Assembly (NCBI RefSeq): GCF_019925205.1
Contig: NC_083566.1
Span: 15,686,001 to 15,750,000, forward strand
From: Metopolophium dirhodum
Lineage: Eukaryota; Arthropoda; Insecta; Hemiptera; Aphididae
DNA length: 64,000 nucleotides
Reading direction: 5' to 3'
Shown: positions 1-12,741 of the stretch, piece by piece
How positions within the stretch are numbered: the first letter of the stretch is position 1
How the letters are laid out: each line of letters starts with the position of its first letter
Notes under the pieces: model-generated
The model's input: only the letters and a program-made list of their open reading frames with translations
Databases searched by the model: none
Told to the model about the DNA's origin: nothing
Position numbers and translations under genes: made by a program

Positions 1-214
1 TATTAAATTATATTATTATAATATATTATATTATATTACTATACCTACTCACCTGATATCAATACAAATTATTTGATTTATGTTTTTAGTTTCCTTGTCG
101 TAGTAAATCAAACAAATATTAATTGGCGAATTAAAAGTATTAACTTAATTATAAAATATAAATTCATAACTAAATAATATAATTATAAAAATAATCAACA
201 ATCAACACGATTTT
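1..214. other. AT-rich sequence, no feature seen
   Basis: Low-complexity AT-rich DNA preceding the first family R repeat. No open frame, splice-flanked segment or repeat boundary was recognised. Confidence 0.5.
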
Positions 215-1617
215 AATTTAAAAAAAGGTGGGGAAGTGGGTGTCGCTCTGCTGTAAGTGGATCACTGTAATGGATGGTGTTAAATTTAAATTCAATAATT
301 GTATAAGAAAAACGATTCTGAGCGAAAACGGTCAGTCAGCCTATGATTTTACCAAGTAAATTTGACGATATTATTGTGAATAAAGTAATTTATACATAAC
401 CTATTTACGTGGAGTCTTGTTTTCAATTTTCAATCCTTAGCTATAAAAGTTGAACATTTTATACATTTTTAACTACAAAATAATTATTAAATTATAAATT
501 TGATAAATTTTGTCAACATTTGAACTTTAAATGCTTATAAAAACAATTGTGCATATGTATTTTTAATATTTTCCAACTGCTATTAGAACGATATATTAGA
601 AGCCTTATATTAAATTTTCACGCTTTTTACCCAACAAATTTTATTGATATTTATAGAAAAAAAAACTAAAAAAATTGAAAACTGACTGTCCGTAAACAGC
701 TCAAAAAGAGTCGAATTATTTTCAAAATTTTATCGTGTATAGTAAATGCTAGTACAAACATTCAGTGAAATTTTCAAGTATTTACAGTCATACCTTTTTT
801 AATAACAACAAAATAGCAAAATCGTTACATGAGAAAACAAATGAATATCTAATGTTGTAAAAATACGAATTTCAAACGCTCATAAAAATTTAATTTGACT
901 TTCTTGTAGACATTTTTTTTTGATAAAGGTAGAAAAACTTATGGATAATCTTTTATTACATTTTCAAATCTTAGATTTAAAAAAAAAAAATTTTATGAAT
1001 TCTCAACTCAAAATAATTTGCTAATTTTCGTGATTTTTCCGTATTTTGTCAAAATTTGAACTTTAAATGCTTATAAATAAAAACTGTGACTAAGGATTTT
1101 TAATTTTTTTCATCTGCCTTTGAAACAATAACCTAGAAGCCTTCTATTAAATTTTCAAGCTTTTTTAACCAACAAATAAAATTTTATTGATATTTATAGA
1201 AAAAAAAACTAAAAAAAATGGAAACTGAAAATGTCCGTAAACAGCTCAAAATAAGTCAAAATATTTGGAAAATGTTATGGTGTATAGAAAATGGTAATAT
1301 AAACGTACGGTCATTTGTTTTAGAGTTGCACCAAAAACCAAAATCGATTTTCTCGAAAACAGATTTTGCGTAAAAATTCCCGTTTTTCCTTAATTTTTCT
1401 TTTGTTTTTCACGTCGCGTTTGATAACTACTGAGACATTTTTACTTTTGATCTCCCAAAGTACTAACTACATTCACTTTCCTATCAGAAAAAATACCGTT
1501 GAAAAAAATCCAGGCACTTTTACTGTCCTAAAAGGTGATGACAGACAAAAAAAAAATAAAAAAATAACACACATCATTGTAAAATCAATACATTTCATCG
1601 CTTTGCTCAGAATCTAA
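215..1617 (+). repeat. Dispersed repeat family R, copy 1 (near full length)
   Basis: The 5' part carries GTGGGTGTCGCTCTGCTG, then CACTGTAATGGATGGTG, then AAAAACGATTCTGAGCGAA. The body is AT-rich with recurring blocks (aactttaaatgcttataaa; a 'gtccgtaaacagctcaaaa' block). The 3' end is an AATCAATACATTTCATCGC block followed by GCTCAGAATCTAAAAT. The same blocks in the same order recur at about 9.3-12.7 kb, inverted at 13.0-15.0 kb, and at 60.2 and 62.0 kb. GATTCTGAGC near the 5' side is the reverse complement of the 3' terminus, so the unit has inverted subterminal sequences. No protein is encoded; the short open frame at 1366-1617 is part of the repeat. The superfamily was not recognised. A non-autonomous DNA element is one reading. 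Confidence 0.75.
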
Positions 1618-1620
1618 AAT

Positions 1621-2480
1621 TATATTAATTTCGTTTTTGAAAATCCTGGCACAATAAAATATTTTTGAAGATTTTAAACGTGAAATACACACAAAAAATG
1701 TTTGGTGATATTAATATCGCTATATATTATATTACAATATTTAATACCCAAATTGATCATTTTTTACTGCGGATACTGTAACATGACGTTATAATATAAG
1801 ATGATAAAAAATTTATTCTAACTATATAACATCGCATTTTTAAGCATCCTAACATTGTGTCATAACTTATATTATATGATACGAATTCATATATCTTAAT
1901 TATTTATTATTTATTTCAATTAAAAATGTAAATCTAGTTTTTTATAATCAATGTTTTTAAAAATCTGAAAACGATCGTGATTTTTCAAAAAATTTTTTTT
2001 TCTACAATTCCGACACGAGTGAATGATATTATGAATATCGTCTATAATCCGGTACCTAAGTACCTATAATATAATGATAAGTAGTATATATTTAATTTTT
2101 CTATCGAGCTCATTTCGTATCCTTTATAAAGAAATTATAATTTTATTAAGTCAAAATATAGTATACTAGCTGATCCCACGCACCGTAAAAAATGACAATT
2201 CTTAAAAAAATTGTGATTGTTCAACTCTTTTTGGGTGTAACTCACTGCAGCAGGTGATACTCAGCCACCTTTGTAGGCAATGTGTGAAAATTTGATTTCA
2301 TACCACGGCAGTTGTCCAATTTATAGCCCGTATACAATAGTCAATTACACTTCAATTACGCTTAACCCACTGATTTTACCGGCTGAATTCCGTGGTTTAA
2401 CCGGAGATCGACTATTATTGTAATACATGCCTTTACTGTCACCCTTTATTAGTACCTACACCCACCACCCTACTCCACAA
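1621..2480. other. AT-rich intergenic sequence
   Basis: No coding signal. A short stretch near 2230-2260 (TGTAACTCACTG followed by a CAG-rich piece) has a weak relative near 21350, suggesting a diverged dispersed repeat. Confidence 0.4.
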
Positions 2481-3090
2481 TACGATTGTCCACGAACATG
2501 TGCTAAGTCCGGCAACCCTCTACCACGCGCATGTCAGCGGGACTAGCGCCTTTGCGCACCACCGACACGCCTACCCACGTCGCAGGACTCGATCGGATGC
2601 CGTCCCCTGACGGTACACGAGTCACCACGCAGGCGTACGTATGTGTGTGTGTGCGTGCGTTTACTTACAAAACAGCATTACAGCAGCACACACACGTGCG
2701 GTTTACTTACGAGTATCAAACGTCCTCCCCGGGGGTACCGTTTCGCTGATTTTCATTGGCCATAGCGCAGGCGGCAAGCAGAGACGGGTGATCCGTCTGC
2801 TAGAGCATCGGGATATCCTGACTGAACTTTCAATTCAAATTCACACGTCGACTTTCATAGACTTGCCCTCTCTCATTTTCTAATAGTTACGGTCACTGGT
2901 TCGACTACACACTTCGGCTTTAAATTACTCGACAATCCAGCAATAATTCTACTTCAATTTTTTTTTTCTATTTCTCGTTTTCCTTTAACTCACAACGTGT
3001 CCAGGTCCACTGCAGGGATCAAAGCTGCGTCGAACATCTAGCCGTTGAACCGTTGTACATGCTTACATATCGGTGATCGTTACATTTTTG
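2481..3090 (+). promoter_or_regulatory. CpG-richer island with splice donor; possible promoter and 5' UTR exon
   Basis: About 600 bp of clearly higher GC and CpG content than the surroundings, with a short TG microsatellite at about 2640-2665. It ends in TTTTTG followed by GTGAGTTTGT at 3091, a near-consensus 5' splice site. In an AT-rich insect genome this is a common look for a promoter plus an untranslated first exon. The open frame starting at ATG 2531 (72 codons) has no recognisable domain, so a protein is not claimed. The link to any gene, including the zinc-finger gene downstream, is untested inference. A decayed GC-rich transposon is the alternative. Confidence 0.25.
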
Positions 3091-3845
3091 GTGAGTTTGT
3101 GGAATTCGAAAATTGTACACACTTTTTCGAGTAGTTTATAGTATTTAGCTATTATTAATATACTTTCAAGAAATTTCGTTCAATTCATATACATACTTTT
3201 TCTAATAAAAAAACAACAATAAGTTGCAATATCATATACCTACTTTCAAAATTTTTTCAAAATTCTTAGAAAAATTGATTTCACAAATTTTCAGACGAAA
3301 CACCTTAAAAATTAATGTGTTGTATATATATTTTGGTTTATTATCCAACATAATTTAATGTTTATATATTTATATGCATTTGTGCATTGATAAAAATCAT
3401 TTCCAAATTCTAAAACAATTATCTCAACAGTTTTTTGCAAATAACTCTATTTTTCTAGACAGGAATTATATGTACCTATTCAAGGCTGGGCAAGTTAATG
3501 GTATTTTTCATTTTTTTCTTAATGATAGTTAAGTTAAGATATTTATTTTTTCAATTAAATTAAAAGTTAAGTTAATAGACATTTTTAATAACTTAAAATA
3601 TCAATGTAAATATGATTTAAGCTTAAATTAAATGAACAAATACTATTAACTTAACTCTAATTAATAAGTTTAATAAGTGTCATCTTATTTTACAACTAAG
3701 TTATTCAAAATATTATAATAAATATTAAATTTTAATAACAGCATTAACTGTATTAATATAAATGTATAATTAAAGTATAATACACCAGTATAGTTAGATA
3801 GGTATTTTTGTAATAAAATTATAATATAAAATAAAATATAAAATA

Positions 3846-4292
3846 CAGGGTGTCACAGGAAGACATGACAAAAAAAAAAAAATTATGCTATTGATAGGCT
3901 TTGAAAATTATATGGTTAATAAATGATTTAAAAAATATACTCATGTCAATAAATTCCCAAAAATAATATTTTGAAATAATTTTTACGATCTAAATTAATT
4001 TACACAACAAATATTGATATTTATAAAAATTCAAAAAAATAAACTACTTGACTTAGATAAATGTTTTTACCATCAAAATTGGTCTTATAATCAGATTAAC
4101 AAATTGAATATTTTGAATATTTCCAAAAAAAATTTAGTTAAATTTTAAATTTTTTATTTTCAGTATTAAAAAATTAAAATTTATTTTTTTATACAACATA
4201 TGTAGCGCAAGTGACTACAAATTATATATACGATTTTTTTTTAAATATTGATTAGAACAAAAGTTATTTCATATATTAGGTCTTCCTGTATA
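3846..4292. mobile_element. Candidate small TIR element (ACAGGAAGAC termini)
   Basis: The left end has CACAGGAAGACATGAC shortly after ACAGGGTGT. The right end, reverse-complemented, is TACAGGAAGACCTAATA. The interior is AT-rich and non-coding. The TIR is short and no TSD was settled, so this is only a candidate. Confidence 0.3.
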
Positions 4293-4484
4293 ATATATAA
4301 ATCTAAATGGTCATAATTCATGGGAATCGTAGAATATTGTATTAAATATTAATAAATAATAAGTAATAACTATAATGAGTACCTAATAAATAGGCATTAT
4401 GAATTTTGACTTCGTGGGATCTTATTTATTAATTCTTTATACTGGCGACTAATGTTAAATTATTATTAATTAGTACCTTATTAA

Positions 4485-4900
4485 CAGTGTTGTGCTTAGA
4501 TAAAATAATTTTTATCTATATAAGGCATTACCTCAAAATTTAAATTTATAATAATAATTTAAATTTAAAATAAATTTGTATTTTTATTACAATATTTACA
4601 TAATTACACGATTTGTTTTGCATATTTTTAGCGCATATTTAGCAATATTTAGCGATGTTTTTGGTGTTAATTTAATAAATTATTAATCAATAAATTTCTG
4701 TTTTTTTTAATATTTTGTTATTTATTGTATATTTAGCGATATTTAAGCCTTGAGGTATTATTATAGTACATATTAGTTATGCAATTTTAAGTGGTATAAG
4801 CTCCCAGCCCTGAACTTATTACTAATTGGTTACGGATTTTGTGTATCATCTAGATGGCTATAATTTTTATCTAGATAAATTTAGCTATTGCACAACACTG
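4485..4900. mobile_element. hAT-type MITE with perfect 8-bp TSD
   Basis: The termini are CAGTGTTGTGC and its perfect reverse complement GCACAACACTG, with related subterminal sequence (TTTATCTA). The flanks are CTTATTAA at 4477-4484 and again at 4901-4908. An 8-bp TSD plus a CAG-type TIR is the hAT signature. It is 416 bp and non-coding, hence non-autonomous. It sits inside the larger 3481-5234 block, so it inserted later. Confidence 0.85.
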
Positions 4901-5234
4901 CTTATTAATACGACATATTAGTTATTACTTAGTATCTATAAAATATAATATCCAAAATTCTATATATAAAAAATATTTTTTTTTTTCTTATAATATTTCC
5001 TACATATTCTACAAATGTATAACTTATATAAATAATATTTTTCGGGATAATTATAAAATTCAAAATCAACTTAAAATCTTGAATATTAAAAATAATATAA
5101 GATGATTTTAAGGTAAAGTAGATATAAATGAATTGAGTTAAGTTAATTAAAATAGGGAACTATTAAGTTAAGTTAATAAGTTAAAAATAACTTAGGTATA
5201 TTTTAACTTATTAACTCGTTAGTGCCCAGCCTCA

Positions 5235-5999
5235 CGTGTACCACCTACATATTATTATTATATTTACAGGATATTTAATTAATTAATTGTTATTGTTTAA
5301 TTAATTTATATTGCAGTTTAATTTAGATTTAAAGTTATTCTTAAGATAATGAATTGGACGAAATATCTTGTATATAATTATAAAGTACTTAGTTATTAAA
5401 AATTAAAATAAATAAACAAATAAACAAAACTATAATATTATAAGAAAAATATACAAAAACATACATTCGTAACTGTAAGATTAAATTTAATTAATTAGTT
5501 ATAATTATAAAATAACTTAAAATGTACTTATTATAAGCTGAACATATTTAATTTCGTAAAAACAATGTGAAAAAAAATATTTTAAAGTTATAAAACATAA
5601 TTGAAACGCGTGAATAGCACGCCTCAATTTATCTAAATATTATAAAAAGTAAATAAATAGGGTATTTCACAAATTAAAATTACTTATTTTCTCATCTTCC
5701 ATTATTTAACCATTTCGTATAACATGACGAATATTTGTCAAAAATGAACACCAAAATATAACTGTAGAAAAAATTTTAATTAGTGGAAATTCGTTGGATT
5801 CGTTGAAACTGTATGTCTTGATACCATTGTGAAGACATTTGAAATATGAAAAACATGAAACATAAACTGGTTCAGAAGAAATCTCTTATTTGATTATAAT
5901 GCAAAAAAAGATGAATATTATTTTGAGAACATAGCATGATAATATCATATAATATTAATATAATAATGTTATAATAATATCATATAATCTCACATATTA
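5235..5999. other. AT-rich sequence, no feature seen
   Basis: Long A/T runs and no convincing coding, splice or repeat boundary. Confidence 0.4.
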
Positions 6000-6167
6000 T
6001 GTGCTCAAAGTAATTTCAAATTTAAATATATTTACTTTATTTAATTTGTCCATATTAAATTCAATTGGTAAACGCAAAAAAAGAACCATGAAATGCAATG
6101 CAAATGAAATGTAAAATAATTTAACTTTGTCAATTGAAGATTGATGAATATGAGAAACGAACCAGCA

Positions 6168-6516
6168 CCCCCACACAGCATAAAAATATTTCCTAACTAT
6201 GGTAAAAATATTTTAATAATATTGTCGTCATGATATTTTTAAAAGTTGCGTAAATAATTAGGAAATATTTTTATTATATTCTTTGGCCAAGGAGTTCATA
6301 TTTTTGAAAATATTTTATAAAAACCATTTACAAAATATTTTAATTATATATTTTCAAAAAAATTTTTTAAGTCAACATTTTTATGCAATCATAGAGTACA
6401 ATATTTTGTTATCATGAGAAGAAAATATTTATAAAACATTATTAGTCAAATATTCATTATTCAAGCACATTAAAACATTCACAAAATATTATAATTTCCC
6501 AAATGCTGTGTGGGGC
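6168..6516. mobile_element. Candidate MITE, CCCCACACAGCAT termini
   Basis: The left end is CCCCCACACAGCAT and the right end, reverse-complemented, is GCCCCACACAGCAT. Subterminal AAATATTTCCTAA words are also inverted between the arms. It is about 350 bp and non-coding. No clear TSD. It interrupts sequence resembling the 175-bp repeat unit that forms an array further on. Confidence 0.55.
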
Positions 6517-6859
6517 ATGCGTGTAAATGTTAAGCTTTATCATCTTGATAAGTTTAACCTCACAGCGCTTAAAACGTAATCTAATTTATTTAATAAATTA
6601 GAGGTTAGAGGTTGTCAAAAATCATTTTAAGTAAAATACTAAGTTGGTTTAAACAATCAAACCTAATCAATGAAATATTTGATTGTTTCTTACTTAACTT
6701 GTATTTTATTTAAACTGTATGAAATATTTAAGAGTAACATTTTTATAAATTAGATGACATGTCGTATATGGGTGAGGAGGATATTGCCCAATGGCAATAC
6801 CAAAACATATTTATCCTAATAAATGAAATTTTGGTAGAAAGACACACCTTCCATCAAAG

Positions 6860-7340
6860 GTAAAATTATTTTTAACATAGTCAATTAAATATTGGTGATC
6901 ATGAAAAACAAACCTTATATAATTTTCAATGTTCTCAACTTGATATATTTAACTTAAATTATTATACAAACTTTAAATTAACTATATTTAATCAATTTTA
7001 TGATTGACGAACGTGAAAACGAACAATCAATTAACGTAATATAATTTTTAACACAATCAATTAAATATTGGTTAACGTGAAAACGAGCCATATATAATTT
7101 TAAATGTTTTCAACTTGATATATTTAACTTAAATTATTATACAAACTTTGAATTAACTATACTTAATCAATTTATGATTGGCTAACGTGAAAACGAACCA
7201 TCAATTAACGTAATATAATTTTTAACACAATCAATTAAATATTGGTTAACGTGAAAACGAGCCATATATAATTTTAAATGTTTTCAACTTGATATATTTA
7301 ACTTAAATTATTATACAAACTTTGAATTACTATATTTAAT
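6860..7340. repeat. Tandem repeat, about 175-bp unit, three copies
   Basis: The block TGATATATTTAACTTAAATT begins at 6941, 7116 and 7290, giving spacings of 175 and 174 bp. The flanking parts of the unit (TCAATTAAATATTGG, GTGAAAACGAGCC) recur with the same period. Copies 2 and 3 are nearly identical, copy 1 more diverged. Related single-unit sequence occurs at about 6060-6165 and 6520-6570, around the MITE. It looks like a small satellite-type expansion. Confidence 0.8.
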
Positions 7341-7344
7341 CACT

Positions 7345-8488
7345 AAATCTTGTGTGAGAACACCAAATGTATCATAAAAAGAGTAGTTACCATTTTCAAA
7401 AGAAAATTTTAAATTTTAAATTTAAAATAGTGATGATCGTAGAACACGATCATACTATGATGGAAGATAGGTTATATACATAGGTTGCAAACATTTACCT
7501 CGTGTGTTAAATCGTATTGTGGAGTGCAGAGAGTTACTACGCGTTTGTGATCCTGTCGATCTGTCAAAGGGTACGTCAGTACGCAATGACGCATCAACAT
7601 TAGGGAGTTATTTATTTATTTACTGTGATATTTTGCTATTTATATTTACTGAATTTCGTTGTTTTTATTTACTGTACCTATATTCCTCTATTGTTTCTAA
7701 TACGATACCTTTATGGTTTGTAACTAGACACAAAAATGTAGAACTTTGTAAAACAGGTAGAACAATATTGTATGCGACATACGTGTTTAGAGTACACATT
7801 ATAAATTACATATTATTAAGTGTTCTTGGAAAACGAGGCATTTAGAAATCACTCAAAAAAATAAAATAAAATGTATTTTCAGGTTTTATTATTAAAAACA
7901 AAATGTAAATTATATGACGTTATAAAAGTTCAGAGGTTAAAAATCTCATATTTGTATGTTGATAGTTGATGTCCATCTAATATCCATTCGTATGTAGGTA
8001 GATATACATTCCTGGAATCGATCATGTCGTCCTGAACTGTATTGGCTTTAAATTTCGACGCCAACAAACACCCTTACAAAGAACGGTGTGAACCGATCCA
8101 CTGGTCCCTGATTACTAACTGACGTCTGACAGTTGTGCTTGTACAATGTGCAAAACTTATTCTACCCCACCGTTTTACCAGGTCTACAGTGGCGCTGCCA
8201 ATACTACTTTAAAATTGTCCCGTTTCCTTTAGAAAACCCCGTATATATACACAAAAATCTTACACACTAAATCTTACTTACACTTTTTCTAATTCTATCG
8301 TATAAATTACCAATACACTGCAAGGTGATCCTCAAACCATACTCACTCGCATATTCTTCTTTGGCTATTATTTTATTTAAATTGTAATTATTAGAAGTTT
8401 TAAATTACCCACATAAATACTATATTTTAAATTAATTAGATTTCTTGTTATACTTTATAATTTATGTATAACCTTTGAATATATCATT
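7345..8488. other. Intergenic stretch, no gene supported
   Basis: A 113-codon open frame beginning TTG at 7504 lacks an ATG start and any recognisable domain. GGGTACGTCAG at about 7571 could be a splice donor but nothing else supports an exon. The 8040-8220 part is slightly GC-richer without an identifiable feature. Confidence 0.4.
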
Positions 8489-8496
8489 ATTATGAT

Positions 8497-8731
8497 CAGT
8501 GGTGTGTTGACCATGATTTTGAAGGGCACTTGCTTTTAAAGGGGTGAGTCGGTGGGTGGATGATAAGTAATTACACTGGTGAAATTGAAGTACAAGACTA
8601 ACTTCATATGAATATGATATTTATTAAAAATAATAACTTCAATAATAAGTATTATATTAAGTAGCCAAGGGGTGGTAGGTCATTCATAAAATTAATCGAC
8701 CAATAAAATATTTCAATTCGCCACGCCACTG
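8497..8731. mobile_element. hAT-type MITE
   Basis: The termini are CAGTGGTGTG (left) and, reverse-complemented, CAGTGGCGTGGCG (right). The flanks are ATTATGAT (8489-8496) and ATCATGAT (8732-8739), an 8-bp TSD with one mismatch. It is 235 bp and has no open frame. Confidence 0.75.
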
Positions 8732-8739
8732 ATCATGAT

Positions 8740-9289
8740 GATGGAATTTTGTTTCATAGGTAAGTATTTTGTATACATTCGTGTTAATTTAAAAATGTAC
8801 AAAACATACTTCCTTTAGGGAAGTTTTAACCTTTTCATTTGAATAAAACCACGGGAGTTCATTTTATAATAGGTAATACAATTAGTGAATTAGAGTAACC
8901 TGGGGTATTATGTTACGCTTACATAATAGGTGTTATGTATTGGCATCTTGGAAATATTACACATTTTAGAAATATTGTTTTATTGTTCTCCTATTATACA
9001 AATAACGTAGATTGAAATTTTCAAGTTTAAAGTTGATTTACCAAAGCAAATATAATAAATGTTATAATAATTATTCGTTTTTAATTATAATTGGCTAAAA
9101 GTCTGCATGCTAAATTAATTATAAAAATTTTAAATATAAAAACATATATTATTAAAAGAAAATTACTATACAATATAACTTGAAAGTCGGTTATAATCTA
9201 TTTCTAAATAAAATAACTATAAAATAAATTAAATTAAAACAATGTCAACTTTTTGAATAATGAATAGAACAATATAACAATAATAAAAA
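8740..9289. other. AT-rich sequence, mostly featureless
   Basis: Only a short word TAACCTGGGGTAT near 8898 is shared with the dispersed repeat seen at 15826-16015 and 23880-24050. Otherwise nothing was recognised. Confidence 0.35.
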
Positions 9290-9785
9290 AAAAATTATAA
9301 AGGTGGGTGAATGGATGTTGCTCTGCTGTACAGTGGGTCATTGTATAATGGATTGTATTAAACTTGAATTCAATGATATAATATCACTGTATAAGAAAAA
9401 CGATTTTGATTGGAGACGGTTTGTCAATCTGGATATTTTATATTGTTAGTATTTATTATAGCCTGTAAGTTGAATTAATATTATAATATTATAATTTTCT
9501 ATTTATTTCTATAGAGATAAATTAAGCGTTAGAAATTAAAATATTGCTTTTAGCTGTTTTTTGTAATTTGTCGGTGGTTTTTCTCATAGCATTTAATAAC
9601 TATTGAGAAAATCAAAAAATTACCTGTCTAAAGTACTATCTTGATCCAATTTGCTAAAAGATAAGATACTATAATATGTTGAAATCCAAGCACTTCTTCT
9701 GATAGAAATTTTGTATACAGGATAAAAATAAAATAAACACCATTGTAAAACTACTAATTTCCTTGCTCTGCTCAGAATTTAAAAT
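9290..9785 (+). repeat. Dispersed repeat family R, copy 2 (short, diverged)
   Basis: It starts with a GGTGGGTGAATGGATGTTGCTCTGCTG block and AAAAACGATTTTGA, and ends with GCTCTGCTCAGAATTTAAAAT. The middle is much shorter than in copy 1, consistent with internal deletion. Confidence 0.6.
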
Positions 9786-9799
9786 ACATTTTAAAATAA

Positions 9800-10940
9800 A
9801 AAAACCGCGGATAGTCGCACTGCTGTATTTTACTAGATGTCTATAAAAGTTACTGTAATGGATGTTTTAAATTTGAATTTTATGATATTAAATCAATGTT
9901 TACGAAAAACGATTCTGAGCGAAGACAATCTATAATATTACTAAGTATAATTTATGATATTATTGTGATTAAAGTAATTAATTTTACAATTAGCTATTAG
10001 GCATTGTAATACTACCGTATATTAAATTAATTTTGCTGAAACATTGCACTTAAAAATTGCATTGCTTATAAAATATAATAATATATTATAAAAGTTTTAT
10101 GTAGCCAGAAGTAATATTATTATTACAACAAAACTATGTTTATATATTTTTTTAGATTTTTTGGTTACACTATGAATTACAACTACCGGAACCTTGTTTT
10201 ACATTTTCATTTCTTAGCTATAAAAATTGAATATTTTATAATTTTTTAACTACAAAATAATTAGTACTTTTTCCATATGATACATTTGTCAAAATTTGAA
10301 CTTTCAATGCTTATAAAGAAAAATCATGCCTGTATATTTTTATTATTATTAAACCACTATTATAAAAATGTGTGAGAAGCCTCGTAAGACTTGTTCAAGC
10401 TTTTTGACTAAAACTAAAAAATATTAAATTTCAAATTGGTTTACAATTCAAAACTTTTCAAAATATTTTGAAAATTATATTAAGTATAAAAGATAAAATG
10501 AATATTTGGTGTAAATTTCAAGTATCCACAGTTATTTTTTTTTTAAGTTGACGAAATAATAAAATCATTCTATGAGAAGTCGAGTGAATATTCAATGTCG
10601 TAAAAATTTGACACTCATAAAAATTCCTCAGACTTTTTGGTAGACGTTTTTTTTTTTTGTTAATAGTAAAATAACGTATGAGAAATCTTGTATCAAATTT
10701 TCAAATCTTAGATATAAAAAGAAAAAATTTTATGACTTAAACTCAAAATAATTTGCAAATTTTCGTGATGTTGACGAATTTTGTCAAAATTCTAACTTCA
10801 AACGCTCATAAAAATTATTGTATCCTTACGTTCAACATTTTTTTCATTTTCCAACTAACATAAACTTATGAGGAATCTTGTATTAAATTTTTAAGTATTT
10901 TAACCAAGCAAAAATGTTTTATCGACATAAATTTTAAAAA
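9800..10940 (+). repeat. Dispersed repeat family R, copy 3
   Basis: It has CGCACTGCTGTATTTTAC, TACTGTAATGGATG, GAAAAACGATTCTGAGCGAA and the later AT-rich blocks shared with copy 1. It runs directly into the 5' end of copy 4, where the 3' terminal block is missing. Confidence 0.6.
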
Positions 10941-12300
10941 TATTTATAAAAAGGTGGGTAAGTGGATGTCGCTCTGCTGTACAGTAGGTTACAAGTGGGT
11001 CACTGTAATGGATGGGGTTAAATTTGAATTCAATTATATAATATCATTGTATAAGAAAAACGATTCTGAGTGAAAACGGTCAGTCAGCCTATGATATTAC
11101 CAAGTAAATTTGATGATATTGTTGTGAATAAAGTAATTATATATAACCAATTTACGTGGAGTCTTGTTTTCAATTTTCAATCCTTAGCTATACAAGTTGA
11201 ACATTTTATACATTTTTAATTACAAAATAATTATTAAATTATAAATTTGATAAATTTTGTCAAAATTTGAACTTTAAATGCTTATAAAAAAAATTGTGCC
11301 CATGTATTTTTAACATTATTTATAGCCTTATATTCAATTTTCACGCTTTTTTAACCAGCAAATAAAATTTTATTGATTATAGAAAAAAAAACTAAAAAAA
11401 TTGAAAACTGACAATGTCCGTAAACAGCTCAAAAAGAGTCGAATTATTTTCAAAATTATATCGTGTATAGAAAATTTTTAATTACAAAAAATAAGAAAAT
11501 CGTTACATGAGAAATCGAGTGAATATCAAATGTTGTAAAAATATGAATTTCAAACACTCATAAAAATTTAATTTGACTTTCTTGTAGACATTTTTTTTTT
11601 TTTGATAAAGGTAGACAAACTTTTGGATAATCTTTCATCACATTTTCAAATCTTAGATTTAAAAAGAAAAATTTTTATGAATTCTCAACTCAAAATAATT
11701 TGCTAATTTTCGTGATTTTTCCGTATTTTGTCAAGATTTGAACTTTAAATGCTTATAAATAAAAACTGTGACTATGGATTTTTAATTTTTTTCATCTGCT
11801 TTTGAAATAATAACCTAGGAGCCTTCTATTAAATTTTCAAGCTTTTTTATTGATATTTATAGAAAAAAAAAAACAAAAAAATTGGAAACTGAAAATGTCC
11901 GTAAACAGCTCAAAATAAGTCAAAATATTTGGAAAATTTTATGGTGTATAGAAAATTCTAATATAAACATTCAGTCAACATTTCATGTACCTACGGTCAT
12001 TTGTTTTAGAGTTGCACCAAAAACCAAAATAAATTTCTCAAAAACAGATTTTGCATAAAAATCCCGTTTTCCTTAATTTTTCTTTTGTTTTTCACGTCGC
12101 TTTTGAAAACTCTTGGGAATTTTTTACTTTTGACCCCCCAATGTACCAACTACATTCACTTTCCTATCAAAAAAGTTACTGTTGAAGAAAATCCAAGCAT
12201 TTTTACTGTCCTAAAAGGTAATGACAGACACAAAAATAAAAAAAAAACACACATAATTATAAAATCAATACATTCATCGCTTCACTCAGAATCTAAAATC
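10941..12300 (+). repeat. Dispersed repeat family R, copy 4 (near full length)
   Basis: All blocks of copy 1 are present in order, from GTGGATGTCGCTCTGCTG to CATCGCTTCACTCAGAATC. This is the copy most similar to copy 1. Confidence 0.75.
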
Positions 12301-12735
12301 TAAAATGTCTTATGTCTATAAATTGCTCAAAATGAATCATAAAATAATTTTGAATGGCTTAATTTATGGTGTATATAAAATGCTTATATAAACATTCAGT
12401 GATAATCTAATATCTACAATAATTTTTTTTAGAGTTCAACAAAAACCAAAATTAATTTTGTTGAAACCGATTTTGCGTAAAAATTAACGTTTTCCTTAAT
12501 TTGTTTGTTTTTGTTTTTCCGGGGCCTTTGAAAGCTACTGAACATTTTTAATGTTGACCTTTCAAATGCTCGTCCTAAATTCACTTTCCCACCAAAAACG
12601 ATACTGACTGAAGTCTAAAATCGAAGCATTATTTCGTCTACTTATGTATGAACAACACAAAAAAAATTATAAAATAAAAACACACATAATTGTAAAATCA
12701 ATACATTCATCGTTCCGCTCAGAAACTAAAACTTT
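12301..12735 (+). repeat. Dispersed repeat family R, copy 5 (3' part only)
   Basis: It contains the 'gtaaaaattaacgttttcct' block and the 3' end AATCAATACATTCATCG followed by CCGCTCAGAAACTAAAA. The 5' half is absent. Confidence 0.6.
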
Positions 12736-12741
12736 AATATT

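Larger units (their letters stand above)
3481..5234. mobile_element. Composite DNA-transposon-like block with GGCTGGGCA termini
   Basis: The left end reads AAGGCTGGGCAAGTTAA and the right end, reverse-complemented, reads GAGGCTGGGCACTAACGAG. Both arms are rich in AGTTAAGTTAA words. At least one clear younger element (4485-4900) and one weaker one (3846-4292) are nested inside. No transposase frame was found. A TSD was not identified, so the outer boundaries are tentative. Confidence 0.4.

Noticed and set aside
2531..2749. 72-codon frame with ATG in the CpG-rich island
   Set aside because: It contains a translated TG microsatellite and has no recognisable domain. Better treated as part of a possible untranslated exon.
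7504..7845. 113-codon open frame
   Set aside because: It starts at TTG, has no domain, runs through AT-rich hydrophobic noise, and lies beside a tandem repeat.
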